This document shows positions 45,064-55,628 of a DNA stretch of 64,000 nt, piece after piece (the stretch's first letter is position 1; each line of letters begins with the position of its first letter). A program made the position numbers and the translations under genes. The notes under the pieces are model-generated. The model was given only the letters and a program-made list of their open reading frames with translations. It was not told the origin of the DNA and ran no database searches. This stretch comes from Pseudomonas sp. ANT_H4 (GTDB lineage: Bacteria > Pseudomonadota > Gammaproteobacteria > Pseudomonadales > Pseudomonadaceae): contig NZ_VOBG01000001.1 in assembly GCF_008369295.1 (NCBI RefSeq), forward strand, positions 62,001-126,000, read 5' to 3'.

Positions 45064-47061
45064 TCAGCTATAGACGCGGCCAAGGAGCTGGCGATGGCTT
45101 TCAAACTGATCGAGCACATCCCGGGTAATTTGTTCCGGGGTGAAGCCCATCAGGTCGTATTCCTGGCTGCCGTTGTGCAAATACACCTCGGCGCGGTAGT
45201 AGCGCGTGCGCTCTTCCTCACCCTGGAGCGACTCACTCGGCGCCGCCAGGTAGCCATCCAGGCTGACCTCGTAGACAAACGGGTTGCCCTCTTCCATCTC
45301 GATCCGCACGCCCATGCAGCACTTGGACTTACCGAGCACGGTCTGCACATCCAGCCCTTGAGCACGCAAGGCCACCGCCGCGTCTTCCAGCGCCGGCGTC
45401 ACCTTTTTATCCATAAAGCGCTGCACCACGGCTTGGGTTGGTTGCAGGTCGAGGGCAGTCAAGCGCTCGCTGAAACCATGACGACCACGCTCAGCCAGTT
45501 GCGCTTGCTCCAGCTCGATCGCCACGTCCTGGCGCATGGCCTTGTGCAGACCGAACATAAACAGAATCAGCACCACCGAGAACGGCAGGCCGGCCAGCAC
45601 CACCATGGTTTGCATGGCTTCAAAGTTACCGGCGAACAGCAAACCGATGGTCACCAGGGTGATCACCGCCGACCAGAAAATCCGCAGCCAGTGCGGCGCA
45701 TCTTCGTCAACGTTGCCGCCCTTGCAAGACAGGTTCGCCATCATCACCGCGCCGGAATCCGCCGGGGTCAGGAACAGCACGAAGCCCACAAAAATCGACA
45801 CACCAATGACGATTTTCGACGCGGGGTAATGCTCAAGCAGTTGGTAGATCGCCATGGACGGTTGTTCCAGGGCAGTTTTGCCCAACTCCACCGCGCCATG
45901 GTTAAGCACCAGGTCCAGCGCCGAGTTGCCGAAGATCGACAACCACGCCAGGGTGAAGCCCAACGGGATCAGCAATACGCCGGCCACCAGTTCACGCACG
46001 GTACGACCACGGGAAATACGCGCGATAAACATGCCCACGAAGGGTGCCCAGGAAATCCACCAGGCCCAGTAGAACAGGGTCCACAGGCCCATCCAGCGCT
46101 CGGACTTCTCGCCATCACCTTCGTATACATACAAGTCGAAGGTTTTCAGCACGATGCCGTTCAGGTAATCGCCGGTGTTCTGCACCAGGCCATTAAGCAA
46201 ATGCAGGGTCGGGCCGAACAACAGCACGAAAATCAGCAAGCCGCTGAACAGCACAATGTTGAGGTTGGACAGGCGGCGAATGCCGTTTTCCACACCCGAC
46301 ACGGCGGCGATGGTCGCCACGGTGCTCATCACGATGATCACGATCAGCAGGTTGGTGTTGTTGTGCTCCATACCGAACAGGTTTTCCAGCCCCGACGATA
46401 CTTGCAGCGAGCCAATGCCGAGGTTGGTCACCAGGCCCAGCAAGGTCACGAACATACCAAAACCGTCCACCGCGTGACCGGCAGCGCCTTTGACCCAACG
46501 CTCGCCCACCAGCGGGTACAGCGCCGAACGCAAGGCCAGCGGCTGGTTATGACGATAGGCAAAGTACGCCACGGCCAGGCCGACCAAGGCATAGATCGCC
46601 CAGCCGTGCAGGCCCCAGTGCAGGAAGGTCAACTGCAACGCCTGCCGTGCGGCCGTGCCAGTGGCGCCAGCGCCTTCAGGCGGATTGAAGTAGTGGTCCA
46701 ACGGCTCCGAAGCACCGAAGTACAACAGCGAGATGCCGATCCCCGAAGAGAACAGCATGCCGGCCCAAGCGCCATAGCTGAAGTCTGGGGTGTCGTCCTT
46801 GCTGCCCAGTTTCAACTTGCCGTAGGACGAAAACGCCAGGCCCACCACAAATACCAGATAGGCGGCGATTACCACCATGTAGTACCAGCCAAAGCTTTTG
46901 GACAGCCAGGCCTGGGCTACACCAAGTACCCGGCCGGCCTCTTGCGGGGCGATGATCAAAATGGCAGTCAACAACAAAATCAGCGCGGTAGAGGTGTAGA
47001 ACACCCAACCGTTGACCCGTACCTTTTCTGGCGGGGTCTTTATAAGAGAGGCAGAACTCAT
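45064..47061 (-). CDS. betT: BCCT-family choline transporter BetT
   Basis: 665 aa from the ATG at 47061. Twelve transmembrane helices with the BCCT betaine-binding motif (FYWAWWISWAPFVGMFIARISRGRTVREL, whose Trp residues form the aromatic box), preceded by FSSGIGISLLYFGASEPLDHY. A C-terminal cytoplasmic domain of about 150 residues (MDKKVTPALEDAAVALRAQG; EVYLHNGSQEYDLMGF) is the osmosensing/regulatory tail of long BetT proteins. Proton- or sodium-coupled choline uptake feeds BetA. Divergent from betI. Confidence 0.93.
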   Translation of the reverse strand: MSSASLIKTPPEKVRVNGWVFYTSTALILLLTAILIIAPQEAGRVLGVAQAWLSKSFGWYYMVVIAAYLVFVVGLAFSSYGKLKLGSKDDTPDFSYGAWAGMLFSSGIGISLLYFGASEPLDHYFNPPEGAGATGTAARQALQLTFLHWGLHGWAIYALVGLAVAYFAYRHNQPLALRSALYPLVGERWVKGAAGHAVDGFGMFVTLLGLVTNLGIGSLQVSSGLENLFGMEHNNTNLLIVIIVMSTVATIAAVSGVENGIRRLSNLNIVLFSGLLIFVLLFGPTLHLLNGLVQNTGDYLNGIVLKTFDLYVYEGDGEKSERWMGLWTLFYWAWWISWAPFVGMFIARISRGRTVRELVAGVLLIPLGFTLAWLSIFGNSALDLVLNHGAVELGKTALEQPSMAIYQLLEHYPASKIVIGVSIFVGFVLFLTPADSGAVMMANLSCKGGNVDEDAPHWLRIFWSAVITLVTIGLLFAGNFEAMQTMVVLAGLPFSVVLILFMFGLHKAMRQDVAIELEQAQLAERGRHGFSERLTALDLQPTQAVVQRFMDKKVTPALEDAAVALRAQGLDVQTVLGKSKCCMGVRIEMEEGNPFVYEVSLDGYLAAPSESLQGEEERTRYYRAEVYLHNGSQEYDLMGFTPEQITRDVLDQFESHRQLLGRVYS

Positions 47062-47499
47062 GGCACAGATGCTCCAGGCAGTGCGAGAGAGAAACACAAG
47101 GCAGCGCTTTACCCGATCCATCGATTTTTTGGCAGTCGACTGGTGGGTGATATAAAGACACCCCGAAAAACCCTGAACCCCACAAAAGCAACATTGTTGG
47201 CTGGCGGCGAAAGCCTTGGGCGAGCTCTTTTCAGTAAAAAAAGCGTCGCGTCATGACCTTAAGCGTCTTGCCCATTCAAACGTTCCGTCTTCGCCAGCTC
47301 GCGCTATGCCACGTGGTCGTTTCAGAGGTTTTTTTCAGATGTCTGGTGTCGCGCCTTGTCGGTAAAACACCTACAGGGCGTGACGATTTGTCGCAGATCT
47401 TATTCTTTGTTGATTGAACGTTCAATCAAAACAAAATAGACTGGCCCACAAGCCGACGGACGTTTATCGCTCGTCGGCAGGCCTAAGGAGAGGTGCACG
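47062..47499. other. 438-bp betT-betI divergent promoter region
   Basis: No gene. It holds the BetI palindrome at 47411-47428 and three TGTCG motifs (47347, 47357, 47389), which may add betaine-dependent control. Confidence 0.6.
47411..47428. promoter_or_regulatory. BetI operator palindrome
   Basis: Perfect 18-bp palindrome TGATTGAACGTTCAATCA, of the type bound by BetI-like TetR repressors. A possible -35 TTGATT (47410-47415) overlaps it, with an AT-rich -10 near 47433, so bound BetI would block this promoter. Choline relieves repression (family knowledge). Confidence 0.8.
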
Positions 47500-48093
47500 A
47501 TGCCCAAGGTCGGTATGCAACCCATACGCCGCCAGCAGTTGATCGAAGCCACGTTGACGGCCATCGATCAGGTCGGAATGGGAGATGCCAGCATTGCGCT
47601 GATCGCCCGCCTGGCCGGCGTCTCGAATGGCATCATCAGTCACTACTTTCAGGACAAGAACGGCCTGATTGCCGCCACGATGCGGTACCTGATGAACGTC
47701 TTGATCGAGAATGTCCACGCTCGTCGGCACGCGTTGAAGGATGACAGCCCACGGGCGCACCTGCAGGTGATCATCGAAGGCAACTTCGACGCCAGCCAGG
47801 TCAACGGCCCAGCAATGAAAACCTGGCTGGCCTTCTGGGCCTCCAGCATGCACCACCCGTCTTTGCACAGGTTGCAGCGGATCAACGATCACCGCCTGTA
47901 TTCCAACCTGTGCTGCCAGTTCCGCCGTGCGATGCCACTGCCCGAGGCACGCAGCGCAGCCCGCGGGCTAGCGGCCCTGATCGACGGTTTGTGGTTGCGC
48001 GGCGCACTGTCGGGAGACGCTTTCGACACTGAGCAGGCGCAACGGATCGCTTACGAATATATGGATTTCCAATTGGCCAAACAGGTGAGTTAG
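47500..48093 (+). CDS. betI: Choline-responsive repressor BetI
   Basis: 197 aa TetR-family protein. DNA-binding helices: [20 protein letters not shown], then [28 protein letters not shown]. Ligand domain with [22 protein letters not shown] and [22 protein letters not shown], typical of BetI. Represses its own betIBA unit; the operator is 72 bp upstream. 112 bp before betB. Confidence 0.95.
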   Translation: MPKVGMQPIRRQQLIEATLTAIDQVGMGDASIALIARLAGVSNGIISHYFQDKNGLIAATMRYLMNVLIENVHARRHALKDDSPRAHLQVIIEGNFDASQVNGPAMKTWLAFWASSMHHPSLHRLQRINDHRLYSNLCCQFRRAMPLPEARSAARGLAALIDGLWLRGALSGDAFDTEQAQRIAYEYMDFQLAKQVS

Positions 48094-48205
48094 AGCACAC
48101 ATAATCGCTCAACCCCTGAACTGCTGCTGATCGGTGTTGCCAGAACCTTAATGGCCCCACCTTTTAGTGGTTAACGCCAACCACTTATGCACTTGCGAGG
48201 ACTTT

Positions 48206-49678
48206 ATGGCCCGTTTCGAACTGCAAAAACTCTACATTGACGGCGGCTACTCCGACGCTGGCAGCGATGCCACCTTCGAAGCCATCAACCCGGCTAACGG
48301 TGAAGTTCTCGCCAACGTACAACGCGCCACCAAGGAAGACGTTGAACGTGCCGTGGTCAGCGCCGAAAAGGGCCAGAAAATCTGGGCCGCGATGACTGCC
48401 ATGGAGCGTTCGCGCATCCTGCGTCGCGCCGTTGAAATCCTGCGCGAGCGCAACGATGAGTTGGCCGCCCTGGAAACCCTGGACACCGGCAAGCCGTACT
48501 CCGAAACCCAATACGTCGACATCGTCACCGGCGCCGACGTGCTGGAATACTACGCAGGCCTGGTGCCCGCCATCGAAGGCGAGCAAATCCCGCTGCGTAC
48601 CACTTCGTTCGTCTACACCCGTCGCGAGCCCCTGGGCGTCGTGGCCGGTATCGGCGCGTGGAACTACCCGATCCAGATCGCCCTGTGGAAGTCCGCGCCA
48701 GCCCTGGCCGCCGGTAACGCGATGATCTTCAAACCAAGCGAAGTCACTTCGCTGACCACCCTGAAACTGGCCGAGATCTACACCGCGGCCGGCGTTCCAG
48801 ACGGCGTGTTCAACGTCCTGACCGGCAGCGGCCGTGAAGTCGGCACTTGGCTGACCGAACACCCGCGCATCGAGAAAATCTCCTTCACTGGCGGCACCGA
48901 CACCGGCAAGAAGGTCATGGCCAGCGCTTCCAGCTCTTCGCTCAAAGAAGTGACCATGGAACTGGGCGGCAAATCCCCGCTGATTATTTTCGACGACGCC
49001 GACCTCGATCGCGCCGCCGACATTGCGATGATGGCCAACTTCTACAGCTCGGGCCAGGTTTGCACCAACGGTACTCGCGTATTCGTTCCGACCGCCCTCA
49101 AAGGCGCGTTCGAAGCCAAGATTGCCGAGCGCGTAGCCCGCATCCGCATTGGCAGCCCGCAAGACGAAAACACCAACTTCGGCCCGCTGGTCAGCTTCGC
49201 TCATATGGAAAGCGTGCTCGGCTACATTGCCAAAGGTAAGGAAGAAGGCGCGCGCGTACTGTGCGGCGGCGACCGTCTGACCGACGGCGAATTCGCCAAG
49301 GGTGCCTACGTTGCCCCAACCGTGTTCACTGACTGCACCGACGAAATGACCATCGTCCGTGAAGAAATCTTCGGCCCGGTGATGAGCATCCTCACCTACG
49401 ACACCGAAGAAGAAGTGATCCGCCGCGCCAACGACACCGACTTCGGCCTGGCCGCTGGCCTGGTAACCAAGGACCTGAACCGCGCGCACCGCGTGATTCA
49501 TCAACTGGAAGCCGGTATCTGCTGGATCAACGCCTGGGGCGAGTCCGATGCCAAGATGCCGGTCGGTGGCTACAAACAGTCGGGCGTTGGCCGTGAGAAC
49601 GGCATCACCTCGCTGAACAACTTCACACGCATCAAATCGGTACAGGTTGAGCTGGGCGACTACGCCTCGGTGTTCTAA
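48206..49678 (+). CDS. betB: Betaine aldehyde dehydrogenase BetB
   Basis: 490 aa, standard length. NAD site [11 protein letters not shown], catalytic Glu in [10 protein letters not shown], catalytic Cys in [13 protein letters not shown], and [23 protein letters not shown]. The start at 48206 follows GCGAGGA. Oxidises betaine aldehyde to glycine betaine. It is followed by a 121-bp gap with a half REP before betA. Confidence 0.97.
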   Translation: MARFELQKLYIDGGYSDAGSDATFEAINPANGEVLANVQRATKEDVERAVVSAEKGQKIWAAMTAMERSRILRRAVEILRERNDELAALETLDTGKPYSETQYVDIVTGADVLEYYAGLVPAIEGEQIPLRTTSFVYTRREPLGVVAGIGAWNYPIQIALWKSAPALAAGNAMIFKPSEVTSLTTLKLAEIYTAAGVPDGVFNVLTGSGREVGTWLTEHPRIEKISFTGGTDTGKKVMASASSSSLKEVTMELGGKSPLIIFDDADLDRAADIAMMANFYSSGQVCTNGTRVFVPTALKGAFEAKIAERVARIRIGSPQDENTNFGPLVSFAHMESVLGYIAKGKEEGARVLCGGDRLTDGEFAKGAYVAPTVFTDCTDEMTIVREEIFGPVMSILTYDTEEEVIRRANDTDFGLAAGLVTKDLNRAHRVIHQLEAGICWINAWGESDAKMPVGGYKQSGVGRENGITSLNNFTRIKSVQVELGDYASVF

Positions 49679-49703
49679 CCCGCCTGAAGTCTGGGATGCC
49701 CTT

Positions 49704-49746
49704 TGTGGCGAGGGGGCTTGCCCCCGCTGGGCTGCGCAGCAGCCCC
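49704..49746 (+). repeat. Half REP between betB and betA
   Basis: One REP palindrome (TGTGGCGAGGGGGC...) followed by a short GGGCTGCGCAGCAGCCCC hairpin inside the bet operon. Confidence 0.75.
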
Positions 49747-49799
49747 ATCCCAGGCACCACCATTCAGCAACCTGACCAAATTTAATGAGGGTGCATTCA

Positions 49800-51500
49800 A
49801 TGTCCCAAGAATACGACTACATCATCGTGGGTGCCGGCTCCGCCGGTAACACCCTGGCGACCCGTCTTACCGAAGACGAAGGCGTCACCGTCCTGCTGCT
49901 GGAAGCAGGCGGCCCGGACTACCGTCTGGATTTCCGTACCCAAATGCCGGCCGCCCTGGCCTTCCCACTGCAGGGCCGCCGCTACAACTGGGCCTACGAA
50001 ACCGATCCAGAGCCATACATGGACGGCCGCAAGATGGAATGCGGTCGTGGCAAGGGCCTGGGTGGCTCTTCCTTGATCAACGGCATGTGCTACATCCGTG
50101 GCAACGCCATGGACTACAACGGCTGGGCGAAAGCCCCAGGGCTGGAAGACTGGTCTTACCTGGACTGCCTGCCGTATTTCCGTAAAGCGGAAACCCGCGA
50201 CATCGGCCCTAACGACTACCACGGTGGCGAAGGCCCGGTCAGCGTGACCACGCCAAAAGCCGGCAACAACCCACTGTTCGCCGCCATGGTCGAAGCCGGC
50301 GTGCAGGCCGGTTACCCGCGTACCGAAGACTTGAACGGTTACCAGCAGGAAGGCTTCGGCCCGATGGACCGTACCGTGACGCCGAACGGCCGTCGCGCCA
50401 GCACCGCCCGCGGTTACCTGGACACAGCCAAGAAGCGTTCGACGCTGACCATCGTCACCCATGCTCTGACCGACAAAGTGCTGTTTGAAGGCAAGCGTGC
50501 CGTGGGCGTGCGTTACCTGATCGGCGCCGCTGAAGAGCGCGTTGAAGCTCGTGCCCGCAAGGAAGTGCTGGTGTGCAGCGGCGCTATCGCCTCGCCGCAG
50601 ATCCTGCAACGCTCCGGCGTTGGCCCGGCAAAACTGCTGGAAAGCCTCGACATCCCAGTGGTCCACGACCTGCCAGGCGTCGGCGAAAACCTGCAGGATC
50701 ATCTGGAAATGTACCTGCAATATTCATGCACCCAGCCAGTCTCGCTGTACCCGTCGCTGCTCTGGTACAACCAGCCGGCCATCGGTGCCGAGTGGCTGTT
50801 CAACGGCACAGGTATTGGCGCCAGCAACCAGTTCGAAGCCGGCGGTTTCATCCGTTCGCGCGAAGAATTCGAATGGCCGAACATCCAATACCACTTCCTG
50901 CCGGTCGCGATTAACTACAACGGCAGCAACGGTGTGAAAGAGCACGGTTTCCAGGCCCACGTGGGTTCCATGCGTTCGCCGAGCCGTGGCCGCATCCAGC
51001 TGAAGTCGAAGAACCCACGGGAATACCCGAGCATCCTCTTCAACTACATGTCCAGCGAACAGGACTGGCAGGAATTTCGTGACGGCATCCGCCTGACCCG
51101 TGAAATCATGCAACAGCCAGCACTGGACGCCTTCCGTGGCCGCGAAATCAGCCCCGGCATTGAAGTGCAGACCGACGAGCAACTGGACAAGTTTATCCGG
51201 GAGCACGCCGAAACCGCGTTCCACCCGTCCTGCTCATGCAAGATGGGCACCGACGAGATGGCTGTGGTCGATGGCGAAGGTCGCGTACATGGCATGCAGG
51301 GCCTGCGTGTGGTCGATGCCTCGATCATGCCGCTGATCACCACCGGCAACCTGAATGCGCCAACGATCATGATCGCCGAGAAAATCGCCGACAAGATTCG
51401 TGGCCGCCAGCCGCTGGCGCGCAGCACGGCGGATTACTACGTGGCAGGTGACAAGCCTGCGCGTGGCAAGCCGCTGCGTGAAGTAAGCCGTACTGCGTAA
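49800..51500 (+). CDS. betA: Choline dehydrogenase BetA
   Basis: 566 aa GMC oxidoreductase. FAD fingerprint [22 protein letters not shown] signature 1 ([20 protein letters not shown]) and signature 2 ([15 protein letters not shown]), active-site HPSCSCKMG and closing [22 protein letters not shown] precedes the ATG at 49800. Oxidises choline to betaine aldehyde and further at the membrane, with quinone as acceptor. Last gene of betIBA. Confidence 0.97.
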   Translation: MSQEYDYIIVGAGSAGNTLATRLTEDEGVTVLLLEAGGPDYRLDFRTQMPAALAFPLQGRRYNWAYETDPEPYMDGRKMECGRGKGLGGSSLINGMCYIRGNAMDYNGWAKAPGLEDWSYLDCLPYFRKAETRDIGPNDYHGGEGPVSVTTPKAGNNPLFAAMVEAGVQAGYPRTEDLNGYQQEGFGPMDRTVTPNGRRASTARGYLDTAKKRSTLTIVTHALTDKVLFEGKRAVGVRYLIGAAEERVEARARKEVLVCSGAIASPQILQRSGVGPAKLLESLDIPVVHDLPGVGENLQDHLEMYLQYSCTQPVSLYPSLLWYNQPAIGAEWLFNGTGIGASNQFEAGGFIRSREEFEWPNIQYHFLPVAINYNGSNGVKEHGFQAHVGSMRSPSRGRIQLKSKNPREYPSILFNYMSSEQDWQEFRDGIRLTREIMQQPALDAFRGREISPGIEVQTDEQLDKFIREHAETAFHPSCSCKMGTDEMAVVDGEGRVHGMQGLRVVDASIMPLITTGNLNAPTIMIAEKIADKIRGRQPLARSTADYYVAGDKPARGKPLREVSRTA

Positions 51501-51516
51501 TAGCTAATACACCCCT

Positions 51517-51546
51517 GTGGCGAGGGGACAAGCTCTCTCGCCACAA
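51517..51546. repeat. Single REP-like palindrome after betA
   Basis: TGTGGCGAGGGGAC ... CTCTCGCCACA; a shortened hairpin that may protect or end the betIBA transcript. Confidence 0.6.
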
Positions 51547-51701
51547 TGGATTACAGCCCTAGCCGCACAGGCTGTAAACCCGTCCCACACCGCACCGCCC
51601 TTGATCCCACCCCCCGCGCAGGCCTAATCTATTACCGCGCAAACGTTTCATCTTCCTGCCCTACCGATACGCCGGCACTTGCCTGGCCACGAGGCTTTCT
51701 C

Positions 51702-52397
51702 ATGTTTGATGTCGTTTCTTCGAGCAAATGGCCTACCGGCTTCCTGATCAATCCAAACGTTGAACCACTGGACCCAAAATGGCTGAAGGAATTCAGCAAG
51801 ATCCCGGCCGCTGCCGTCAGCGATTGCCTGGGTCGTAACGTCGGTGGCCTGGGACTCAAGTCCTTCCACGGCAATGCGCCGATGCTCGGCAGTGCACTGA
51901 CTGTGCGCGTGCGTCCGGGTGACAACCTGATGATTCTCAAAGCCATGCAGATGGCCCGTCCGGGCGATGTGCTGGTGATCGACGGCAGCGCCGACCTGAC
52001 CCGCGCGGTGTTCGGCGGCATCATGCGCGCCATGGCCCTGAAGGCCGGCATCGTCGGCGTGGTGATCAACGGCGCCCTGCGCGACCTCGACGAATGGCAA
52101 ACCGGCGAACTGCCGGCCTACGCCATCGGCGGCGTACACCGTGGCCCGAGCACCGACGGCGGCGGCGAAATCAACGTGCCGATCTCTTGCGCTGGCATGC
52201 TGGTTGCTCCTGGCGACCTGATGATCGGCGACGGCGACGGCGTGGTCGCAGCTTCGCGAACTGAACTGCCGGAATTGCTGGTGCGCTGCCACGACCTGCT
52301 GGCCCGCGAGAAGGCTACACTGGCGGCTATCGAAGCCGGCACCCTGGACTCTGATCGTTTTGACGCCATCCTGCGCGCCAAGGGTTGCCCGGTCTAA
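51702..52397 (+). CDS. RraA-like/HMG-type aldolase family protein
   Basis: 231 aa. RraA fold: AVSDCLGR near the N-terminus, GSALTVRVRPGDNLMILKAMQ, VLVIDGSADLTRAVFGG and the GxxRD metal motif in VVINGALRDLDEW. Relatives are class II pyruvate aldolases (4-hydroxy-4-methyl-2-oxoglutarate or CHA aldolase) or oxaloacetate decarboxylases; the same fold also regulates RNase E. Start at 51702 follows CGAGG. The true substrate cannot be told from the sequence. It precedes the TldD/TldE-like pair, separated by a REPIN. Confidence 0.75.
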   Translation: MFDVVSSSKWPTGFLINPNVEPLDPKWLKEFSKIPAAAVSDCLGRNVGGLGLKSFHGNAPMLGSALTVRVRPGDNLMILKAMQMARPGDVLVIDGSADLTRAVFGGIMRAMALKAGIVGVVINGALRDLDEWQTGELPAYAIGGVHRGPSTDGGGEINVPISCAGMLVAPGDLMIGDGDGVVAASRTELPELLVRCHDLLAREKATLAAIEAGTLDSDRFDAILRAKGCPV

Positions 52398-52407
52398 AGC
52401 CAAAAGC

Positions 52408-52484
52408 ATCGCAGGCAAGCCAGCTCCCACATTCTTGATTTGTGAATACATTCAAATGTGGGAGCTGGGCTTGCCCGCGATGAG
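52408..52484. repeat. REPIN (CATCGCAGGCAAGCCAGCTCCCACA type)
   Basis: A third REP family, inverted, 36 bp before the TldD-like gene. Related copies at 55308 and 59519. Confidence 0.8.
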
Positions 52485-52520
52485 GGCCTCAGGGCCTGCG
52501 CTGCCCACAAGGAAGGCCCC

Positions 52521-53963
52521 ATGTTCGACAAGCACCCTATCCTCAAAAAACACTTCGCCGCCCTGCGCACTACCGCCGATTTTTTCTCCCTGCGCTACGT
52601 GCGCGAATCCGGCCAATACCTGTCGGTGCGCAAAAACGTCGCCGAGCCTCCACACCTGAACCGCGACGAAGGCGCGATGCTCACCGTGCGCCTCAACGGT
52701 GTCGAAGCCTACGCCGCGACCAACGATATTTCCCTGCCAGGCCTGCAAGCCGCCCTTGAGCGCGCCGAACAGCAGGCCCGGTTGATCAAGCCCCACGCCC
52801 TGCTCGACCTGCGCGACCAGCCAGTGTCCAGCGACGTTGCCGACTACCTGTCGCCCGACCTCGACCAGCCGTTCCCGTCCCTGAGCGATTGCTACCAACT
52901 GCTCGGCGCCGAATCCTTTGCGGTACCCAAGGACGAGCGCCTGGTGAACTGGGAAGTCAACCTGGGGCTGACCCACGTCGAACAGATCTACCTCAACAGC
53001 GTTGGTGCCGAACTGCGCCAGGCCCAGAGGTTTATTTTTCCGGGCCTGAGCGTCACCGCCTACGACGGCAGCGATAGCCAGACCCGCACCCTGGGCGGCA
53101 CCAACTTCGGCCAGCAAGGCGGCTTCGATGTGATCAGCCGCTTCGGCCTGATCGGCGCTGCTGCGCAGATCGCCGACCAGGCCCTGCAACTGCTGTTGGC
53201 ACCTAACACGCCGCAAGGCCCGCGCGACCTGTTGCTGATGCCCGACCAGATGATGTTGCAGATCCACGAATCCATCGGCCACCCGCTGGAACTGGACCGC
53301 ATCCTCGGCGATGAGCGCAATTACGCTGGCACCAGCTTCGTCAAGGCCAGCGACTTTGGCAGCCTGCAATACGGCTCCAGGCTGCTCAATGTGACCTTCG
53401 ATCCGGACATTCCCGAACAGCTCGCCAGCTACGGCCATGACGACGACGGAACCGCCGCCAGCAAGCAATTCCTGATCCGCGAAGGCCTGTTGCTCAAACC
53501 GTTGGGCGGCGCGCTGTCGCAATACCGCTCGGGCATGGGCGGCGTGGCCAACAGCCGCGCGTGCAGCTGGAACCGCCCGCCTATCGACCGCATGGCTAAC
53601 CTCAATATCGAGGCGGGCGACCAGACCCAGGCGCAACTGATCGAAGGCATCGAGCACGGCATTCTCATGTCCACCAACCGCTCGTGGTCCATTGATGACG
53701 CTCGCAACAAGTTCCAGTTCGGCTGCGAATGGGGCCAGTTGATTGAAAACGGCGAACTCAAGGGTGTGGTAAAGAACCCCAACTACCGGGCCATTTCCGC
53801 GCAGTTCTGGCGCAAGCTCAGCGCCGTCGGCGACGCCAGTACCTTCAAGGTCCTGGGTACGCCGAACTGCGGCAAGGGCGAGCCCAACCAGGTAATCCGC
53901 GTCGGCCATGCATCTCCGGCGTGTGTGTTCAGCAATGTTGATGTGTTTGGGGGAGACGCCTGA
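52521..53963 (+). CDS. TldD-like metallopeptidase subunit
   Basis: 480 aa. The zinc motif HESIGHPLELDR (HExxxH) at about residues 253-264 is the TldD active site. C-terminal segments include RSGMGGVANSRACSWNRPP and HGILMSTNRSWSIDDARNKFQFGCEWGQLIENGE. TldD/TldE heterodimers trim peptides, for example in microcin maturation and CcdA turnover. The N-terminus is unlike housekeeping TldD, so this is a separate paralogue. Stop and next start overlap by 1 nt (TGATG), so the pair is coupled. Confidence 0.85.
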   Translation: MFDKHPILKKHFAALRTTADFFSLRYVRESGQYLSVRKNVAEPPHLNRDEGAMLTVRLNGVEAYAATNDISLPGLQAALERAEQQARLIKPHALLDLRDQPVSSDVADYLSPDLDQPFPSLSDCYQLLGAESFAVPKDERLVNWEVNLGLTHVEQIYLNSVGAELRQAQRFIFPGLSVTAYDGSDSQTRTLGGTNFGQQGGFDVISRFGLIGAAAQIADQALQLLLAPNTPQGPRDLLLMPDQMMLQIHESIGHPLELDRILGDERNYAGTSFVKASDFGSLQYGSRLLNVTFDPDIPEQLASYGHDDDGTAASKQFLIREGLLLKPLGGALSQYRSGMGGVANSRACSWNRPPIDRMANLNIEAGDQTQAQLIEGIEHGILMSTNRSWSIDDARNKFQFGCEWGQLIENGELKGVVKNPNYRAISAQFWRKLSAVGDASTFKVLGTPNCGKGEPNQVIRVGHASPACVFSNVDVFGGDA

Positions 53964-55279
53964 TGCAGACCTTCAAGGCCCTGGTCGATTGGCTCAAGCA
54001 GGCCATCACCGAAGAGGAACAGTTTCATCTGGGTTACGCGGCGGAATCGTCCGAGTTCGTGCGTTTCAATCACGCCAAGGTGCGTCAGGCCGGACAGGTG
54101 CAACAGGCTAGCCTGAACCTGAAACTGATCAATGACGGTCGCCATGCTGACCTGGGTATTACCTTGGCTGGCGAACCGGAGCTGGATCGCCAGCGCCTGG
54201 CCGATGGCCTGCAACAGCTGCGCGAGACCTTGGCGCTGGTGCCGCAAGATCCCTATCTTTTGCTCAACCACAACGCCTGGCAAAACAAGGACCAGCAGGC
54301 TCGACCGCTGCCAGGGCTGGCTCAGGTACTGGAAGAAATCAACCAGGCTGCACACGGCGTGGATATGGTCGGTTTCTACGCCGCTGGTCCCATTAGCCGC
54401 GGTTTTGCCAGTTCCTCGGGCGCCTTCGGTTGGCATCAGGCCAATAGCTTCAACTTCGATTTCAGCCTGTTCCACGCCAACGGCGAAGCCGTGAAGGCCA
54501 GCTACGCCGGAAACGACTGGGACAGTGCCGACTTCGCCCGTCGTTTCCAGCAGGCGCGCGAGCAACTGGAGTTTCTTGGCCGCCCGCTGCACACCTTGGC
54601 GCCGGGACAATACCGCGCCTATATCGCTCCGGCGGCGCTGGAAGAAATCATCGGCATGCTCACCTGGGGCGGTTTTTCCGCCCAGGCCATCGCCAGCAAA
54701 AGCAGCCCGTTGCAGCGCCTGTATAGCGGCGATCAAGCGTTGAGCCCCTTGGTGGGCATCGATGAACAGGTCAGCGATTCACTGAGTTCGGCGTTCTCTC
54801 GTGACGGCTATCCCCGCAGCGACGTGAAGCTGATCAGCGCGGGCAAGGCCGAAGGCCGGCTGGTCAACTCCCGTAGCGCCGCCGAGTACGGTTTGAGCGC
54901 CAACGGCGCCAGCGACGACGAATCCCCCAGCGCGTTGCAGATGGCCGCAGGTAGCCTGGCCCAGGCCGATATCCTCAAGCAGTTGGGCACCGGCCTGTAC
55001 ATCAGCAACCTGTGGTACCTGAACTACTCCGACCAGCCGGCGGCGCGCCTGACCGGCATGACTCGCTTCGCCACGTTCTGGGTGGAAGACGGCGAGATCA
55101 AGGCGCCGGTCAGCACCATGCGTTTTGATGACAGTGTCTACAACCTGCTGGGTTCGCAGCTGGAAGCGCTAACCGCTGATCGGGAACTGCTGCTGTCGGC
55201 CAGTACGTATAGCCAGCGCAATACCTCGTCCAACTTGTTACCGGGGGCACTGGTCAAGCGGTTGACCCTGACCCTGTAG
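53963..55279 (+). CDS. TldE/PmbA-like partner subunit
   Basis: 438 aa, PmbA/TldE fold without HExxxH, as expected for the non-catalytic partner. Segments: LGYAAESSEFVRFNHAKVRQAG, EEIIGMLTWGGFSAQAIASKSSPL, GYPRSDVKLI, YISNLWYLNYSDQPAARLTGMTRFATFWVEDGEI, typical of the C-terminal half. Its gene is coupled to the TldD-like gene. No small precursor peptide gene is evident next to it. Confidence 0.82.
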   Translation: MQTFKALVDWLKQAITEEEQFHLGYAAESSEFVRFNHAKVRQAGQVQQASLNLKLINDGRHADLGITLAGEPELDRQRLADGLQQLRETLALVPQDPYLLLNHNAWQNKDQQARPLPGLAQVLEEINQAAHGVDMVGFYAAGPISRGFASSSGAFGWHQANSFNFDFSLFHANGEAVKASYAGNDWDSADFARRFQQAREQLEFLGRPLHTLAPGQYRAYIAPAALEEIIGMLTWGGFSAQAIASKSSPLQRLYSGDQALSPLVGIDEQVSDSLSSAFSRDGYPRSDVKLISAGKAEGRLVNSRSAAEYGLSANGASDDESPSALQMAAGSLAQADILKQLGTGLYISNLWYLNYSDQPAARLTGMTRFATFWVEDGEIKAPVSTMRFDDSVYNLLGSQLEALTADRELLLSASTYSQRNTSSNLLPGALVKRLTLTL

Positions 55280-55628
55280 ACACGCATTCCCAATGCGACA
55301 ACCATCCAATATGGGAGCCGGGCTTGCCTGCGATGCAGGCGACTGGGTGTATCAATTACACCGCGTGTGAGGTCATCGCAGGCGAGCAAGCTCCCACATT
55401 GGATCGCGTTATTCCCTCAAGACCGCATTGCGCCATACGCAAAATATCGCTTCAGACACCTGGCCATCCGACCTGTTGTCGCCTTTGAAAAACCTCGCTA
55501 TAAAGGCCAGTGGCATCTAGCCACATCCGCGCGGTAAAAAACTCAAACGACCCCTGCGCAGCCCTCAACCCACTTGTCCCCAAGTGATGCATGACCTTGC
55601 CCGGGAAAGGGCAAGCTGGAGCGTTGAC
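55280..55628. other. 349-bp gap between tldE-like and rhlA-like genes
   Basis: Contains a REPIN (55308-55400) and the presumed promoter of the acyltransferase gene. No quorum-sensing box that I could recognise. Confidence 0.5.
55308..55400. repeat. REPIN (GGGAGCCGGGCTTGCCTGCGATG type)
   Basis: Inverted REP pair, same family as at 52408 and 59519. Confidence 0.8.

Noticed and set aside
45094..47256. 720-codon frame antisense to betT
   Set aside because: Shadow of betT, His/Arg/Gln-rich with no domain.
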